Assembly (NCBI RefSeq): GCF_003651185.1
Contig: NZ_RCDC01000004.1
Coordinates: 978,659 to 1,042,658 of the forward strand
Direction: 5' to 3'
DNA length: 64,000 bases
DNA from: Stenotrophomonas rhizophila
GTDB taxonomy: Bacteria; Pseudomonadota; Gammaproteobacteria; Xanthomonadales; Xanthomonadaceae
Positions 31,833-40,753 of the stretch are shown here, in pieces (within the stretch, counting starts at the first letter, position 1; the number at the start of each line of letters is the position of its first letter). A model generated the notes under the pieces. The model saw only the letters and a program-made list of their open reading frames with translations. It ran no database searches and was not told where the DNA came from. A program made the translations under genes and the position numbers.

Positions 31833-31835
31833 GTA

Positions 31836-34115
31836 TCAATGGTCCTGCGCCAGCGCGAGGGCGGCGTTCAATACCGCATTGTCGCTTGGAAGCACGCACA
31901 ATGCTGCCCCCGCCAGCGGCGTGTAGCTATCGGCCCCGCATACCCGCCGGATCGGCAGGTGCCCCAGCCCGGCCTCGACCAGCGCGGTGATCACGCCCTC
32001 GCCCACCCCGGCGCTGTGCCGCCCCTCATCGACCACCAGCACGCGCTGGGCATCGGCAGCCTGGCCAGCGATGAAACCGGTATTGAGCGGCACCAGCCAG
32101 CGCAGGTCGACAATGCGCACCTGCCAGCCCAGCTGCTGCTCGATCGCCCGCGCCGCCCGCAGGCTCATCGGCACGCCATTGCCGTAGGTGAAGATGACCA
32201 GGTCACTGGCCTCCGGCGCGTAGACCCGGCCCTCGCCGAGCACCAGTGCCTGGTCGGCGGCCGGATACGGGAACAGCCATTGGCCATCGCCCGGCGCGTG
32301 CAGGTCCTTGGTCATGTACAGCGCGATCGGCTCGAGGAACACCGCGACGCGGCCATCGACGGTCGCCAGCGCCGCCAGGGTGCGCAGCATCATCGCCGCA
32401 TCGTCGCCGCGCGAGGGACAGCCGACCACCAGGCCGGGAATGTCGCGCAGCGCAGCGATCGAGTTGTCGTTGTGGAAATGCCCGCCGAAGCCCTTCTGGT
32501 AGCCCAGCCCGGCAATGCGCACCAGCATCGGGTTGCGGTACTGATCGTTGGAGAAGAACTGCAGCGAGCACGCCTCGCCACGCAGCTGGTCGGCCGCGTT
32601 GTGCAGGTAAGCCAGGTACTGGATCTCCGGGATCGGCAGCATGCCCAGGTTGGCCAGGCCCTGCGCCATGCCCAGGATCATGGTTTCGTCCAGCAGGGTG
32701 TTGAACACGCGGCGTGGGCCAAACGCCTTGAGCAGCCCCTTGCTGACCGTGTACACCCCACCTTTCTGCGCGACGTCCTCGCCGAACAGCAGCGTGGCCG
32801 GGTACTTGGCCATCAGATCGTGCAGGGCCTGGTTGATCTGGATCGCCAGATGGCGCGGCGGCTGTATTTCCGGCAACTGCGACGCACCCCCAAATGCGGC
32901 AGCACGCGCGTCATCGGCGGCCACGCGCGTAGCTTCGGCATGCACCGCCGCCGGCGAGTACGGCGCCAGTGGGGCGATGACCTCGGCGAGAGCGGTCAGC
33001 TTCGGGCGTCGGTCCGCCTCGGCGGCCGCGGCGAAGCAGCGCGCGCGCACGCGCTCGTACAGATCGAGCACCTGCGCGGCGGTCATCCACCCGGACTGCA
33101 TCGCGATCGCCGCCGAGCGCAGCAGCGGATCGCTGGCCTCGGCGGCGCACAGCTCCGGCAACGGCCGCCATTCGATCTCGAAATCGGTGCCCGCATGGCC
33201 CATCAGACGCGTGGTACGCAGGTGCAGGAAGGTCGGACGGCGGGTCTGCCGGCAATGCGCCAGCGCGCGCTCGACCTGCGCATGCCCCTCGACCAGATCC
33301 AGCCCATCAGCGAAGAAGTAATCCAGGCCCGGGCGGTGCGCGAAACTCTGCGCGATCCAGCCGTCCGGGGTCTTGACCGAAATGCCGATGCCGTTGTCTT
33401 CGCAGACGAACAGGATCGGCGCGGGCAGCCGCTGGTAGGCCGCCCACGCCGCCGTGTTGAACGCGGTCTGCGCGGTGGCGTGGTTGGCCGAGGCATCGCC
33501 GAAGGAGCAGATCACCACGCTGTCCTCGGGAATCGGCAGCGTGTGACCGATGCGTCGCCCGCTTTCGATGGCCAGCGCGGTGCCCAGGGCCTTGGGCAGG
33601 TGCGAGGCGATCGTCGAGGTCTGCGGCAGTACCCACAGGGGCTTGCTGCCCCACACCTTGTGGCGTCCGCCGCTGGCAGGATCGTCCCGACTGGCCGCAA
33701 ACGAAAGCGCCGCATCCATCACCGGATCCATGCCCGGCAGCTTGCGGAAGCGCTCGGCCATGAAGCCGCCGGAGCGGTAATGCAGGAAGGCCGGATCGGT
33801 ATGCCGGGCCAGCCGCGCCACCAGCGCATTGCCTTCATGCCCGGACGAACCGATGGTGTAGAAGACCTTGTTCTGCACCCGCAGCACGCGCGCCATCAGG
33901 TCCAGGTGGCGGCTGATCAGCTGCGACTCGAAGAGGTCGGCAAAGCCCTGCGCATCCAGCGTGCTGCCGGGCAGGACGGGGCTGCCGGGGGCTGGCCTCG
34001 GCGCAGGCTCGCCACGCCACTGCTGCACGAAATCGATGAAGTTGGCGTCGCAGATCTCGGCCCGGTTGAGGCCCTTCATGCGCGCGGGAATCGGATCGGG
34101 AACCACGGCAAACAT
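31836..34115 (-). CDS. Alpha-beta-fused 2-oxoacid dehydrogenase E1
   Basis: The 759-residue protein joins the two halves of a branched-chain/pyruvate-type E1. The alpha part (about 55-370) has YTIGSSGHEGN, HYRSGG and the thiamine-diphosphate motif GDASANH (206-212) with EDNGIGIS (239-246). The beta part (about 400-759) has LLFGEDVAQKGGVY, NTLLDE and EIQYLAYLHNAADQL. The partner E2 and E3 genes are not adjacent. GGAGGGTGATGC supports the ATG at 34115; 34079 is an alternative. The asnB-type gene follows after three bases. Substrate unknown. Confidence 0.85.
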   Translation of the reverse strand: MFAVVPDPIPARMKGLNRAEICDANFIDFVQQWRGEPAPRPAPGSPVLPGSTLDAQGFADLFESQLISRHLDLMARVLRVQNKVFYTIGSSGHEGNALVARLARHTDPAFLHYRSGGFMAERFRKLPGMDPVMDAALSFAASRDDPASGGRHKVWGSKPLWVLPQTSTIASHLPKALGTALAIESGRRIGHTLPIPEDSVVICSFGDASANHATAQTAFNTAAWAAYQRLPAPILFVCEDNGIGISVKTPDGWIAQSFAHRPGLDYFFADGLDLVEGHAQVERALAHCRQTRRPTFLHLRTTRLMGHAGTDFEIEWRPLPELCAAEASDPLLRSAAIAMQSGWMTAAQVLDLYERVRARCFAAAAEADRRPKLTALAEVIAPLAPYSPAAVHAEATRVAADDARAAAFGGASQLPEIQPPRHLAIQINQALHDLMAKYPATLLFGEDVAQKGGVYTVSKGLLKAFGPRRVFNTLLDETMILGMAQGLANLGMLPIPEIQYLAYLHNAADQLRGEACSLQFFSNDQYRNPMLVRIAGLGYQKGFGGHFHNDNSIAALRDIPGLVVGCPSRGDDAAMMLRTLAALATVDGRVAVFLEPIALYMTKDLHAPGDGQWLFPYPAADQALVLGEGRVYAPEASDLVIFTYGNGVPMSLRAARAIEQQLGWQVRIVDLRWLVPLNTGFIAGQAADAQRVLVVDEGRHSAGVGEGVITALVEAGLGHLPIRRVCGADSYTPLAGAALCVLPSDNAVLNAALALAQDH

Positions 34116-34244
34116 GCATCACCCTCCGGGACGTGTTGCGTAGGCGGATAGCCGGATGGACGCTTGCTCATGCACCGCGGGCGGCTCGCCCGCGATGCCG
34201 AGTCTGGCCTCACCCCATCGCCTTTGCCAAGCGCGGGTGCAGCA

Positions 34245-34796
34245 TCACCGCTGCCCGGCGCGGCGCTGCTGCCACTGCTGCCGCGACTGGCCCCAGATCT
34301 CGATTGGCTTGCCGGCATGCGGCGGCGGCAGCTCGCCCATGCGCAGCAGCGAGCTGCCCAGCTTGCGCGCGACGACCTTGGAGTTTTCGTTGGCGGCATC
34401 GATGGTGTGGATGACCTCGTCCCAGCCCAGCGTGTCGAACGCCCAGTCCATGCTGGCCACGGCCGCTTCGGGCGCATAGCCCCTGCCCCAACTCTCGCGG
34501 CGGATGCTCCAGCCGACCTCGGTGCCCGGCCAGTCCAGCGGCTGCCAGGGGCCCATGCGGCCGACCCACTCACCGCTGCTCTTTTCGATCACCGAAAACA
34601 TCGAAAACCCGTACAGATGCCAACTGCCGACCAGGCAGCTGAAACTGCGCCACGCCTGCGACGGGGCCTGCACGCCACCGAGGTGCTGCATCACCTCGGG
34701 GTCCGAGCAGAAGCGCAGGAAGGCATCGAAATCCTCGGCGCGCGGTGGGCGCAGGATCAGACGGTCGGTCTCCAGCTGGAGGTCGAAAATGCTCAT
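34245..34796 (-). CDS. GNAT N-acetyltransferase, RimJ/RimL type
   Basis: The 183-residue protein has the Acetyltransf_3 layout: LETDRLILRPPRAEDFDAF at the N-terminus, GEVGWSIRRESWGRGYAPEA as the acetyl-CoA-binding motif, and NENSKVVARKLG near the C-terminus. Members acetylate ribosomal N-termini, antibiotics or small amines. GAGGGCGCC precedes the ATG. It lies upstream of the E1 gene on the same strand with a 129-base gap, so cotranscription is uncertain. Confidence 0.88.
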   Translation of the reverse strand: MSIFDLQLETDRLILRPPRAEDFDAFLRFCSDPEVMQHLGGVQAPSQAWRSFSCLVGSWHLYGFSMFSVIEKSSGEWVGRMGPWQPLDWPGTEVGWSIRRESWGRGYAPEAAVASMDWAFDTLGWDEVIHTIDAANENSKVVARKLGSSLLRMGELPPPHAGKPIEIWGQSRQQWQQRRAGQR

Positions 34797-34877
34797 GGCG
34801 CCCTCGTGTGTTGCATGCGTGCCGGCATGATCGCAGATGCCGTGATCGGCGTGCCGTGCGGCTCGCCCCAAAACGCA

Positions 34878-34901
34878 GCACGCCGGCAGATGCCGGCGTG
34901 C
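34878..34901 (-). terminator. Hairpin after the glycine-zipper gene
   Basis: GCACGCCGGCA and its perfect complement flank two bases. Read leftward it is followed by TGCGTTTT, so it is a plausible terminator for the glycine-zipper gene ending at 34929. It could also be a repeat of the SMAG kind. Confidence 0.55.
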
Positions 34902-34928
34902 GGGTGGTGCATTTGGAGCTGCAGGAAC

Positions 34929-35759
34929 TTACTGCCTGTTCGCATCCAGTGCAGCGGTCTGGGTGACCAGCTGGCCATCGATCATCGGCAGGCGATCGCT
35001 GCTCGGCTTGTTGTCCATCTTCACGGTCTTCTCGGCGCCGTCGTAACGGTAGGTCACGTTGTAACCGGTGACCGCATTGGTGGTGCCCATCGGGATGCGG
35101 TTGCCCGGCTTGCTGGCCATGCGCATGGTGCCGGTGGTGCCGTCTTCATTGCGGTAGGTCACGTTGTAGCCGGTCACGCGGGTCGACTCGGAGGTCGCGG
35201 TTTCGGTATGGCACTGGCGCTCGGTGCGGTTGACCACGCGGCCACCCACATGGCGCTTGTCCACCTGGTTGCCGATCATGCCGCCGGCAACGGCACCGGC
35301 GGCCGTGGCGGCCTTGCGGCCATTGCCACCACCGACCTGGTTGCCCAGCAGGCCACCGATGACCGCACCGGCGACGGTACCGCCAACGTTGCCGTCGCGC
35401 TCGGGCAGGCGTTCCTGCACCACCACGTCCTGGCAGACTTCATGCGGCGTCTGCGTGCTGGAGGTCTCGCGCACCGGCTCGGTGCCGATCACGGTGGCGA
35501 AGGCCTTTTCCTTCTTGGTCAGCGGATCGACCTTGACGATGTCGGCGTACTCGAGCTTGCCCGCCTTGTCTTCAATGGCCAGCTGATCGGTGCGCGCGCC
35601 ATCGTCGGCCAGTGGCGTGGTGTCCAGAGTGGGCCGGGTCTGAGCAGCGGTCACCGCATCGGGCGAGGAACTGCCGCCCTTCATGAAGGCAGCGGTGGCG
35701 ATACCGCCAACCAGCAGCGCACCCGCAGCGACCAACGCAGTAGTAGTTGTACTTTTCAT
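34929..35759 (-). CDS. Glycine-zipper 2TM protein with duplicated C-terminal motif
   Basis: The 276-residue protein has an N-terminal hydrophobic anchor (about 8-27), a glycine-zipper 2TM domain of the 17-kDa surface antigen type (GTVAGAVIGGLLGNQVGG, then AGAVAGGMIGNQV), and a C-terminal pair of repeats. Each repeat starts VTGYNVTYR and ends KPGNRIPM or KPSSDRLPM about 30 residues later. It is likely an envelope protein. AAGGAGCC precedes the ATG at 35759. The function is unknown; a second glycine-zipper lipoprotein is encoded at 40.8 kb. Confidence 0.82.
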   Translation of the reverse strand: MKSTTTTALVAAGALLVGGIATAAFMKGGSSSPDAVTAAQTRPTLDTTPLADDGARTDQLAIEDKAGKLEYADIVKVDPLTKKEKAFATVIGTEPVRETSSTQTPHEVCQDVVVQERLPERDGNVGGTVAGAVIGGLLGNQVGGGNGRKAATAAGAVAGGMIGNQVDKRHVGGRVVNRTERQCHTETATSESTRVTGYNVTYRNEDGTTGTMRMASKPGNRIPMGTTNAVTGYNVTYRYDGAEKTVKMDNKPSSDRLPMIDGQLVTQTAALDANRQ

Positions 35760-35918
35760 AACCGGCTCCTTGCGGACGATCCGCAACGTTCTTGAGTGAA
35801 TTCCAGCACGGCCACCCTGAACGGAATCTCCACGGATCGTGAACATCCGGTCGCCCATTCAGGTTCGGTGAGCCTTGGGCTCGTGATAGCGTTTACAGCA
35901 TCTGCCCAGGAGTGCCTC

Positions 35919-36143
35919 ATGTCCAATCCCATACTGTTGCCGGTGCTGGAATGGGCCCGTCGGCTGCGCTACCCCACCCTGTTCAAGATCACCGCCGCCC
36001 TGTTCGCAGTGACGCTGGTGATTCCCGATCCGCTGCCGTTCGTGGATGAAGTCCTGTTTGGCCTGGGCACACTGCTGCTGGCCAACTGGAAGCGACGCGG
36101 CGACAAGCTTCCCCCGCCGCTGCCGGCCAAGCGCCGCGCGTGA
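35919..36143 (+). CDS. DUF6116-type small membrane protein
   Basis: The 74-residue protein has LEWARRLRYPTLFKITAAL followed by a hydrophobic hairpin and ends in a basic PAKRRA tail. I match it from memory to DUF6116, a family common in xanthomonads. CAGGAGTGCCTC precedes the ATG. Its stop overlaps the GTG start of the TatD gene by four bases, so the two are translationally coupled. Confidence 0.75.
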   Translation: MSNPILLPVLEWARRLRYPTLFKITAALFAVTLVIPDPLPFVDEVLFGLGTLLLANWKRRGDKLPPPLPAKRRA

Positions 36144-36913
36144 GGTTGATCGACAGCCACTGCCACCTGGATGCGGGCGAGTTCGATGCGGATCGCCCTG
36201 AAGTGATCGCGCGCGCGCGCGCGGCCGGCGTCATGGCCCAGGTCGTTCCCGCCGTCACTGCCGCCAGTTGGCCCGGCCTGCGCGATGCGTGCCGGCTGGC
36301 CGACGGGCTGCACTCGGCCTACGGACTGCACCCGATGTTTCTGGACCAGCACCGCCCCGAACACCTGGAGGCTCTGCGTGCGTGGCTCGAACGCGAGCGC
36401 CCCTGCGCGGTTGGGGAATGCGGGCTGGACTTCTTCGTGGAGGGTCTGGACGTGGACGCTCAGCTGCACTACTTCCTGGGCCAGCTGCGGCTGGCACGCG
36501 AATTCGACCTGCCGGTGATCGTGCATGCGCGCCGCGCGGTGGATGCGGTGATCGCGGCGATCAAGCAGATCGGCGGGCTGCGCGGCGTGGTGCACAGCTT
36601 CTCCGGCAGCCCCGAGCAGGCGCGGCAACTGCACCAGCTGGGCTTCCTGATCGGACTGGGCGGCCCGCTCACCTATGACCGCGCCCAGCGCCTGCACCGC
36701 CTGGTCGCCAGCATGCCGCTGGAGCAGCTGCTCCTGGAAACCGATGCGCCGGATCAGCCGGATGCTGGGATCCGTGGAGAGCGTAATGAACCGGCACGCT
36801 TGCCGGTGATCCTGGAGACGGTGGCGCGACTGCGCGGGGAGCGGGCCGACGTGATTGCCGCGCAGACCACGGCCAATGCGCGCAGCCTATTCGGGCTTCA
36901 CGGTTTCTCCTGA
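36140..36913 (+). CDS. TatD family metal-dependent hydrolase
   Basis: The 257-residue TIM-barrel protein shows the TatD metal ligands: DSHCHLD at the N-terminus, GECGLDFF, VIVHAR, GVVHSFSG and LLLETDAPD. Members are DNases or D-aminoacyl-tRNA-deacylase-like hydrolases; the closest E. coli relative is probably YjjV. The start is GTG at 36140 within the preceding stop. The 3' end overlaps the convergent MFS gene by 27 bases. Confidence 0.9.
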   Translation: MRLIDSHCHLDAGEFDADRPEVIARARAAGVMAQVVPAVTAASWPGLRDACRLADGLHSAYGLHPMFLDQHRPEHLEALRAWLERERPCAVGECGLDFFVEGLDVDAQLHYFLGQLRLAREFDLPVIVHARRAVDAVIAAIKQIGGLRGVVHSFSGSPEQARQLHQLGFLIGLGGPLTYDRAQRLHRLVASMPLEQLLLETDAPDQPDAGIRGERNEPARLPVILETVARLRGERADVIAAQTTANARSLFGLHGFS

Positions 36914-38290
36914 AGCGCGCAACGGGTGCAGCGGCCCCGGCCGCATGCCAGACCAGCACAGGACGCTCGCCAGCAATAGCGCTGCCGCCGACATGCCGAT
37001 CGAGATGTGCATGCCATGCATGAATGCATCCGGCGCGCCATCGCCGATCAGGCTGCCGAACAGGGCGACACCCAGCATGCCGCCGACCTGTCGCGCACAG
37101 TTCAGTACGCTGGAGGCGATGCCTGCCCGCGACCGGTCGATCGATGCAAGCGTCGCGTTGGTCATGGTCGGCACCACCAAGGCGACCCCGCTTGCCGCCA
37201 TCAGCATCGGTACGATCAACAGCGCGTAATGGCCCCCGATGCTCACCGGCATCAACAACAGGTAACCCGATCCTGCCAGCGCAAGACCCATGAACATCAG
37301 CAACCTGGGACCGAGCCGCGTAATCAGGCGCCCCGCCACCACATTGAGTGCGACCAGAACGAGGGTCATCGGCAGAAAGGCCAGGCCGGTCTGTTGCGGG
37401 GATAGATGCTGCTGCATCTGAAAAAACAGACTGAACACAAAAATCAGCCCGTAATAGGCGAAATTCACCGCGACGCCTGCCAGCGAGACGATGGAGAACG
37501 TGTGATTCCGAAACAGATTCAATGGCAGCATGGGTGAGGTGCTGCGAGCTTCAATCCACAGGAAGGCCGTGAGGGACATGAGCGCCAACAGGGCCCCTCC
37601 GCGCACCACGCCATGCCCCCAACCCAGCTGACCTGCCTCGATCAGGGTCATGGTCGTCGCTGCCAGCGCAACCATGGCAGCCACCTGCCCACTCCAATCG
37701 AGGCCACGCCGATGTCCGCCGCCGGAAGGCGCCGCATGCCGAAGCGTCAGGCAGATCCCGATCAAACCCATCGGAAGGTTGATCAGAAACACGCTGCGCC
37801 AGCCTGCATGCGCTACCAGCACTCCGCCCAGCACGGGACCGGCAGCCAGGGCCGCTCCCCCGAGAGCGCCCCACCAACCGACGGCACGACTACGTGCCTG
37901 GCTGTCCGGAAATGCCTGCTGCACCATGACCAGCGAGTTGGGTACCAGCAACGCCGCGCCCATGCCCTGGATCAGTCTGGCCCCGACCATCACAGTCAGA
38001 CTGCCCGAAAGCCCGCAGGCAGCCGACGCCAGAGTGAACACCACCAAGCCCGAGAGATAGAGCCGGCGCGCGCCGAAGCGGTCGCCCAGCGCCCCGCTGG
38101 TAAGCAGCAGAGCGGCGAAAGCCAAGGTGTAGGCATTGACCACCCACTGCAAGCCGGCCACATCGGTTGAAAATTCATGCTGCAGGGCATCCAGTGCAAC
38201 ATTGACCACACTGATGTCCAGCAGCACCACCACGAAGCCGAGCGCGGCGGCCCAGAGCGTACCGCGCGCGGAAGCAGAAAAAGCTGTCAT
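36887..38290 (-). CDS. MFS exporter, DHA2 (EmrB/QacA) family
   Basis: The 467-residue protein is a multi-spanning carrier with the DHA2 motif C-type segments: LLDISVVNVALDALQ in TM1, WVVNAYTLAFAALLLTSGALGDRFGARR around TM2, and GARLIQGMGAALLVPNSL. Such proteins export drugs or dyes with proton uptake. The start at 38290 precedes the first helix. It is divergent from the LysR gene, which probably regulates it across the 97-base intergenic region. The pair lies between tatD and tcdA and has the look of an inserted accessory module. Confidence 0.9.
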   Translation of the reverse strand: MTAFSASARGTLWAAALGFVVVLLDISVVNVALDALQHEFSTDVAGLQWVVNAYTLAFAALLLTSGALGDRFGARRLYLSGLVVFTLASAACGLSGSLTVMVGARLIQGMGAALLVPNSLVMVQQAFPDSQARSRAVGWWGALGGAALAAGPVLGGVLVAHAGWRSVFLINLPMGLIGICLTLRHAAPSGGGHRRGLDWSGQVAAMVALAATTMTLIEAGQLGWGHGVVRGGALLALMSLTAFLWIEARSTSPMLPLNLFRNHTFSIVSLAGVAVNFAYYGLIFVFSLFFQMQQHLSPQQTGLAFLPMTLVLVALNVVAGRLITRLGPRLLMFMGLALAGSGYLLLMPVSIGGHYALLIVPMLMAASGVALVVPTMTNATLASIDRSRAGIASSVLNCARQVGGMLGVALFGSLIGDGAPDAFMHGMHISIGMSAAALLLASVLCWSGMRPGPLHPLRASGETVKPE

Positions 38291-38387
38291 TGGGGTCCCA
38301 CAAGCAGAAGAGACCGCCCATGCTAGGCTTGGCGAGCACCCTCGAAAATTCCCCGAAATCACACTCCATACCTGCGAAAACGCACCG

Positions 38388-39260
38388 ATGTTCGACTGGG
38401 AGAATCTCCGTCATTTCCTGGCGGTTGCGCGCGACGGCACCTTGTCAGGCGCGGCTCGGGCGTTGCATGTCGACCATGCAACCGTCAGCCGTCGTGTTGC
38501 GGCGCTGGAGGTCGAACTGCAGGTTGCGCTGGTCGAGCGCTTGCCACGCTCCGTCCGCCTTACCGCGATGGGCGTCCAGATTTACGAGCACGCCAAGGCC
38601 ATGGACGCCTCAGCATTTGCTGTCGCCCGCGTGAGCCGGGCCAGCCAGGAGGCCGTCAATGCCAGGGTGACGCTTAGTGCACCGCCAGTGCTGGTGGCGC
38701 ACCTGCTGGCGGAACGGGTTGCCGACTTCCGGGCAGCGCAGCCCGGCATTCAACTTTCCGTGTCGGCCCAAGCCCAGCAGGTATCACTCGCCCGCCGCGA
38801 GGCGGATGTGGCTCTGCGGCTGGTCCGTCCCAAGGAAGCCAGCAGCGTTGTGCGCAGAATCGGACGAATGCCGTTCGCGCTCTATGCCAGCCACGAGTAC
38901 GTCGCCACCCGGCGGCCCGAAGACTGGGCCTTCATTGCCTATGACACGCAGTTTGCTGACATGCCCCAGCAGCAGTGGCTGTTGCAGATCGCGGGAAGCC
39001 GGACCGTGGCGTGCGAACTGAGCGACATCAGCAGTCATCGGGCAGCCGCTCTGGCCGGAGCGGGCGTGGCCGCGTTGCCGCGCTTTCTGGGTGATGCCGC
39101 GCCCGGACTGACTCCGCTGGAGCATGACGGGGCGCCGTTCTCGCGTGACATCTGGCTGGTGGTGCACCGTGACCTCCGGCGCTCGCCATCGGTACGCACG
39201 GTCATGGACTTTGTGGCGAAAGTCGTCGCGGACCGGCCCGGCCTCGGGTTGGACGCGTAA
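38388..39260 (+). CDS. LysR family transcriptional regulator
   Basis: The 290-residue protein has an N-terminal helix-turn-helix (WENLRHFLAVARDGTLSGAARALHV, DHATVSRRVAALE) and a periplasmic-binding-like effector domain. It is the TrpI/GcvA-like branch with FDWENLRHFLAV. The divergent MFS exporter is its most likely target; the effector is unknown. An imperfect dyad TCG-N9-CGA at 38342-38356 is a possible binding site. No clear Shine-Dalgarno precedes the ATG. Confidence 0.9.
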   Translation: MFDWENLRHFLAVARDGTLSGAARALHVDHATVSRRVAALEVELQVALVERLPRSVRLTAMGVQIYEHAKAMDASAFAVARVSRASQEAVNARVTLSAPPVLVAHLLAERVADFRAAQPGIQLSVSAQAQQVSLARREADVALRLVRPKEASSVVRRIGRMPFALYASHEYVATRRPEDWAFIAYDTQFADMPQQQWLLQIAGSRTVACELSDISSHRAAALAGAGVAALPRFLGDAAPGLTPLEHDGAPFSRDIWLVVHRDLRRSPSVRTVMDFVAKVVADRPGLGLDA

Positions 39261-39287
39261 GCCGGTCCACTGCGTGACCGCAGCGGC

Positions 39288-40100
39288 TCAGTCGGCCGTG
39301 ACCGCCGTGGCCGGCTTCTTCATCAACATCTCCAGCGCCTTGCCCACCGCCGCGAACGCGAACGCGCCGGTGATATGCGTGGCCGCGCCCAGCCCGGCGC
39401 CGCAGTCCAGCTTCAGCGCCGCGTCGGCCCCGAGGTTCGGGCGGATGCCACACACGCTGCCGTCGGCCTGCGGGTACTTCACGTTTTCCAGCGAGTACAC
39501 CGCCGGCACGCCGAAGTAACGCGAGGCGTTCTTGGGGAAGTTGAAATCGCTGCGCAGCTTCTTGCGGATCAGCGCCATCATCGCGTCGTGTTCGGTGCGC
39601 GAGACATCGCGGATCCGCACCAGGGTGGGATCGGTACGACCGCCGGCCGCGCCCACGGTCAGGATCGGCAGCTTGCGGCGGCGGCACCAGGCGATGGTCT
39701 CGACCTTGACCCGGAAGCTGTCGCAGGCATCGATCACCAGATCGAAATCGCGGTCCAGCAGCTCGACCATGTTGGACACGGTCAAGAAAGAGGCGACCGC
39801 ATCGACACTGATGTCCGGGTTGATCGCCCGGCAGCGCTCGGCCATCGCCTCGGCCTTGTTGCGGCCGTACTGGCCGGCCAGCGCCGGCAGCTGGCGGTTG
39901 GTGTTGGACACGCAGATGTCATCGGCATCGATCAGGGTCAGATGGCCCACCGCCGTGCGCGCCAGCGCTTCGACCACCCACGAGCCGACGCCGCCCATGC
40001 CCACCACCGCCACCCGGCGGGTGGCAAGCAGATCCACGGTGCCTACCCCATACAACCGGTCGATGCCGGCAAATCGTTCGCGCAATACGTCGTTCTTCAT
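39288..40100 (-). CDS. tcdA: tRNA threonylcarbamoyladenosine dehydratase TcdA
   Basis: The 270-residue E1-like enzyme (CsdL/YgdL) uses ATP to cyclise the t6A37 modification of ANN-decoding tRNAs into ct6A. The nucleotide loop AVVGMGGVGSWVVEALART, LIDADDICVSNTNRQ and DFDLVIDACDS are all present. It converges on the LysR gene with 27 bases between the stops. The usual cysteine-desulfurase partner csdA/csdE is not adjacent. Confidence 0.93.
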   Translation of the reverse strand: MKNDVLRERFAGIDRLYGVGTVDLLATRRVAVVGMGGVGSWVVEALARTAVGHLTLIDADDICVSNTNRQLPALAGQYGRNKAEAMAERCRAINPDISVDAVASFLTVSNMVELLDRDFDLVIDACDSFRVKVETIAWCRRRKLPILTVGAAGGRTDPTLVRIRDVSRTEHDAMMALIRKKLRSDFNFPKNASRYFGVPAVYSLENVKYPQADGSVCGIRPNLGADAALKLDCGAGLGAATHITGAFAFAAVGKALEMLMKKPATAVTAD

Positions 40101-40194
40101 GCCCCTATTTTAATGTGCACAGGGCGCTCCGGGACGCGCCGTGGACAGGACGCGTCGTACCATCGCCGCAGCCACCCTCACCGAAGCCCTCACC

Positions 40195-40635
40195 ATGAAC
40201 GACCCTATGTCCCCGCCCCGCCGCCCGTCCGCCGCGTACCGCTATCTGTTCGTCGGCCTGCTTGGCCTGGTGATCGGCCTGATCGCCACGGTGATGGTCT
40301 CGCGCGCGATCCAGGCCCGCCAGGACCCCTTCCCGGATTCGCTGATGCACGTGATGAACCGCCAGGTGCAGTTGCTTCAGGCGGCGCAGGCGCAGAACCG
40401 CTGCAGCCTGGCCGACACCGTGCCGCGGCTGCAGACGCTGCGCTCGCTCTCCAATGATCTGGACCTGGCCTTTCCCGGCCTGAAGGACAGCCAAGGCTTC
40501 CAGCAGCACGCCAGCGCCCTGCGCGCCACCCTCAATGAGGCCCTGGCCGCGCCGCCGACCGACTGCCCGGGCATGGCTACGCTGGTGGAGAAGATCCAGA
40601 CCGACTGCAAGGCCTGCCACCAGGATTTCCGCTGA
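40195..40635 (+). CDS. Membrane-anchored CxxCH protein, class II cytochrome c-like
   Basis: The 146-residue protein has one N-terminal transmembrane segment (about 15-35) and a helical periplasmic domain that ends TDCKACHQDFR, a CxxCH haem-binding motif at residues 138-142, four residues from the C-terminus. A C-terminal CxxCH on a four-helix domain of about 110 residues is the layout of cytochrome c' (class II). Extra cysteines at 70 and 124 could form a disulfide. The start at 40195 is preferred to 40141 because the leader then runs straight into the anchor. Confidence 0.65.
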   Translation: MNDPMSPPRRPSAAYRYLFVGLLGLVIGLIATVMVSRAIQARQDPFPDSLMHVMNRQVQLLQAAQAQNRCSLADTVPRLQTLRSLSNDLDLAFPGLKDSQGFQQHASALRATLNEALAAPPTDCPGMATLVEKIQTDCKACHQDFR

Positions 40636-40753
40636 TTCATCTTCCAGCCACCCTGGCGCACCGGGATTGGCACGCTGTTCACGCAGCACAGGACACGATC
40701 TGCTCCATGCGCACCAGACGCATTCGACCACCCCTCTGGCCAGGAGATACACC

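Noticed and set aside
30387..34151. A 1254-codon open frame on the plus strand opposite asnB and the E1 gene
   Set aside because: It is antisense to two well-recognised proteins. GC-rich codons with G or C in the third position leave the opposite strand free of stops. Its product is low-complexity and has no motifs.
34176..34194. CGCGGGC hairpin between the GNAT gene and the E1 gene
   Set aside because: Short stem, no U-tract in either direction; not enough to call a terminator or operator.
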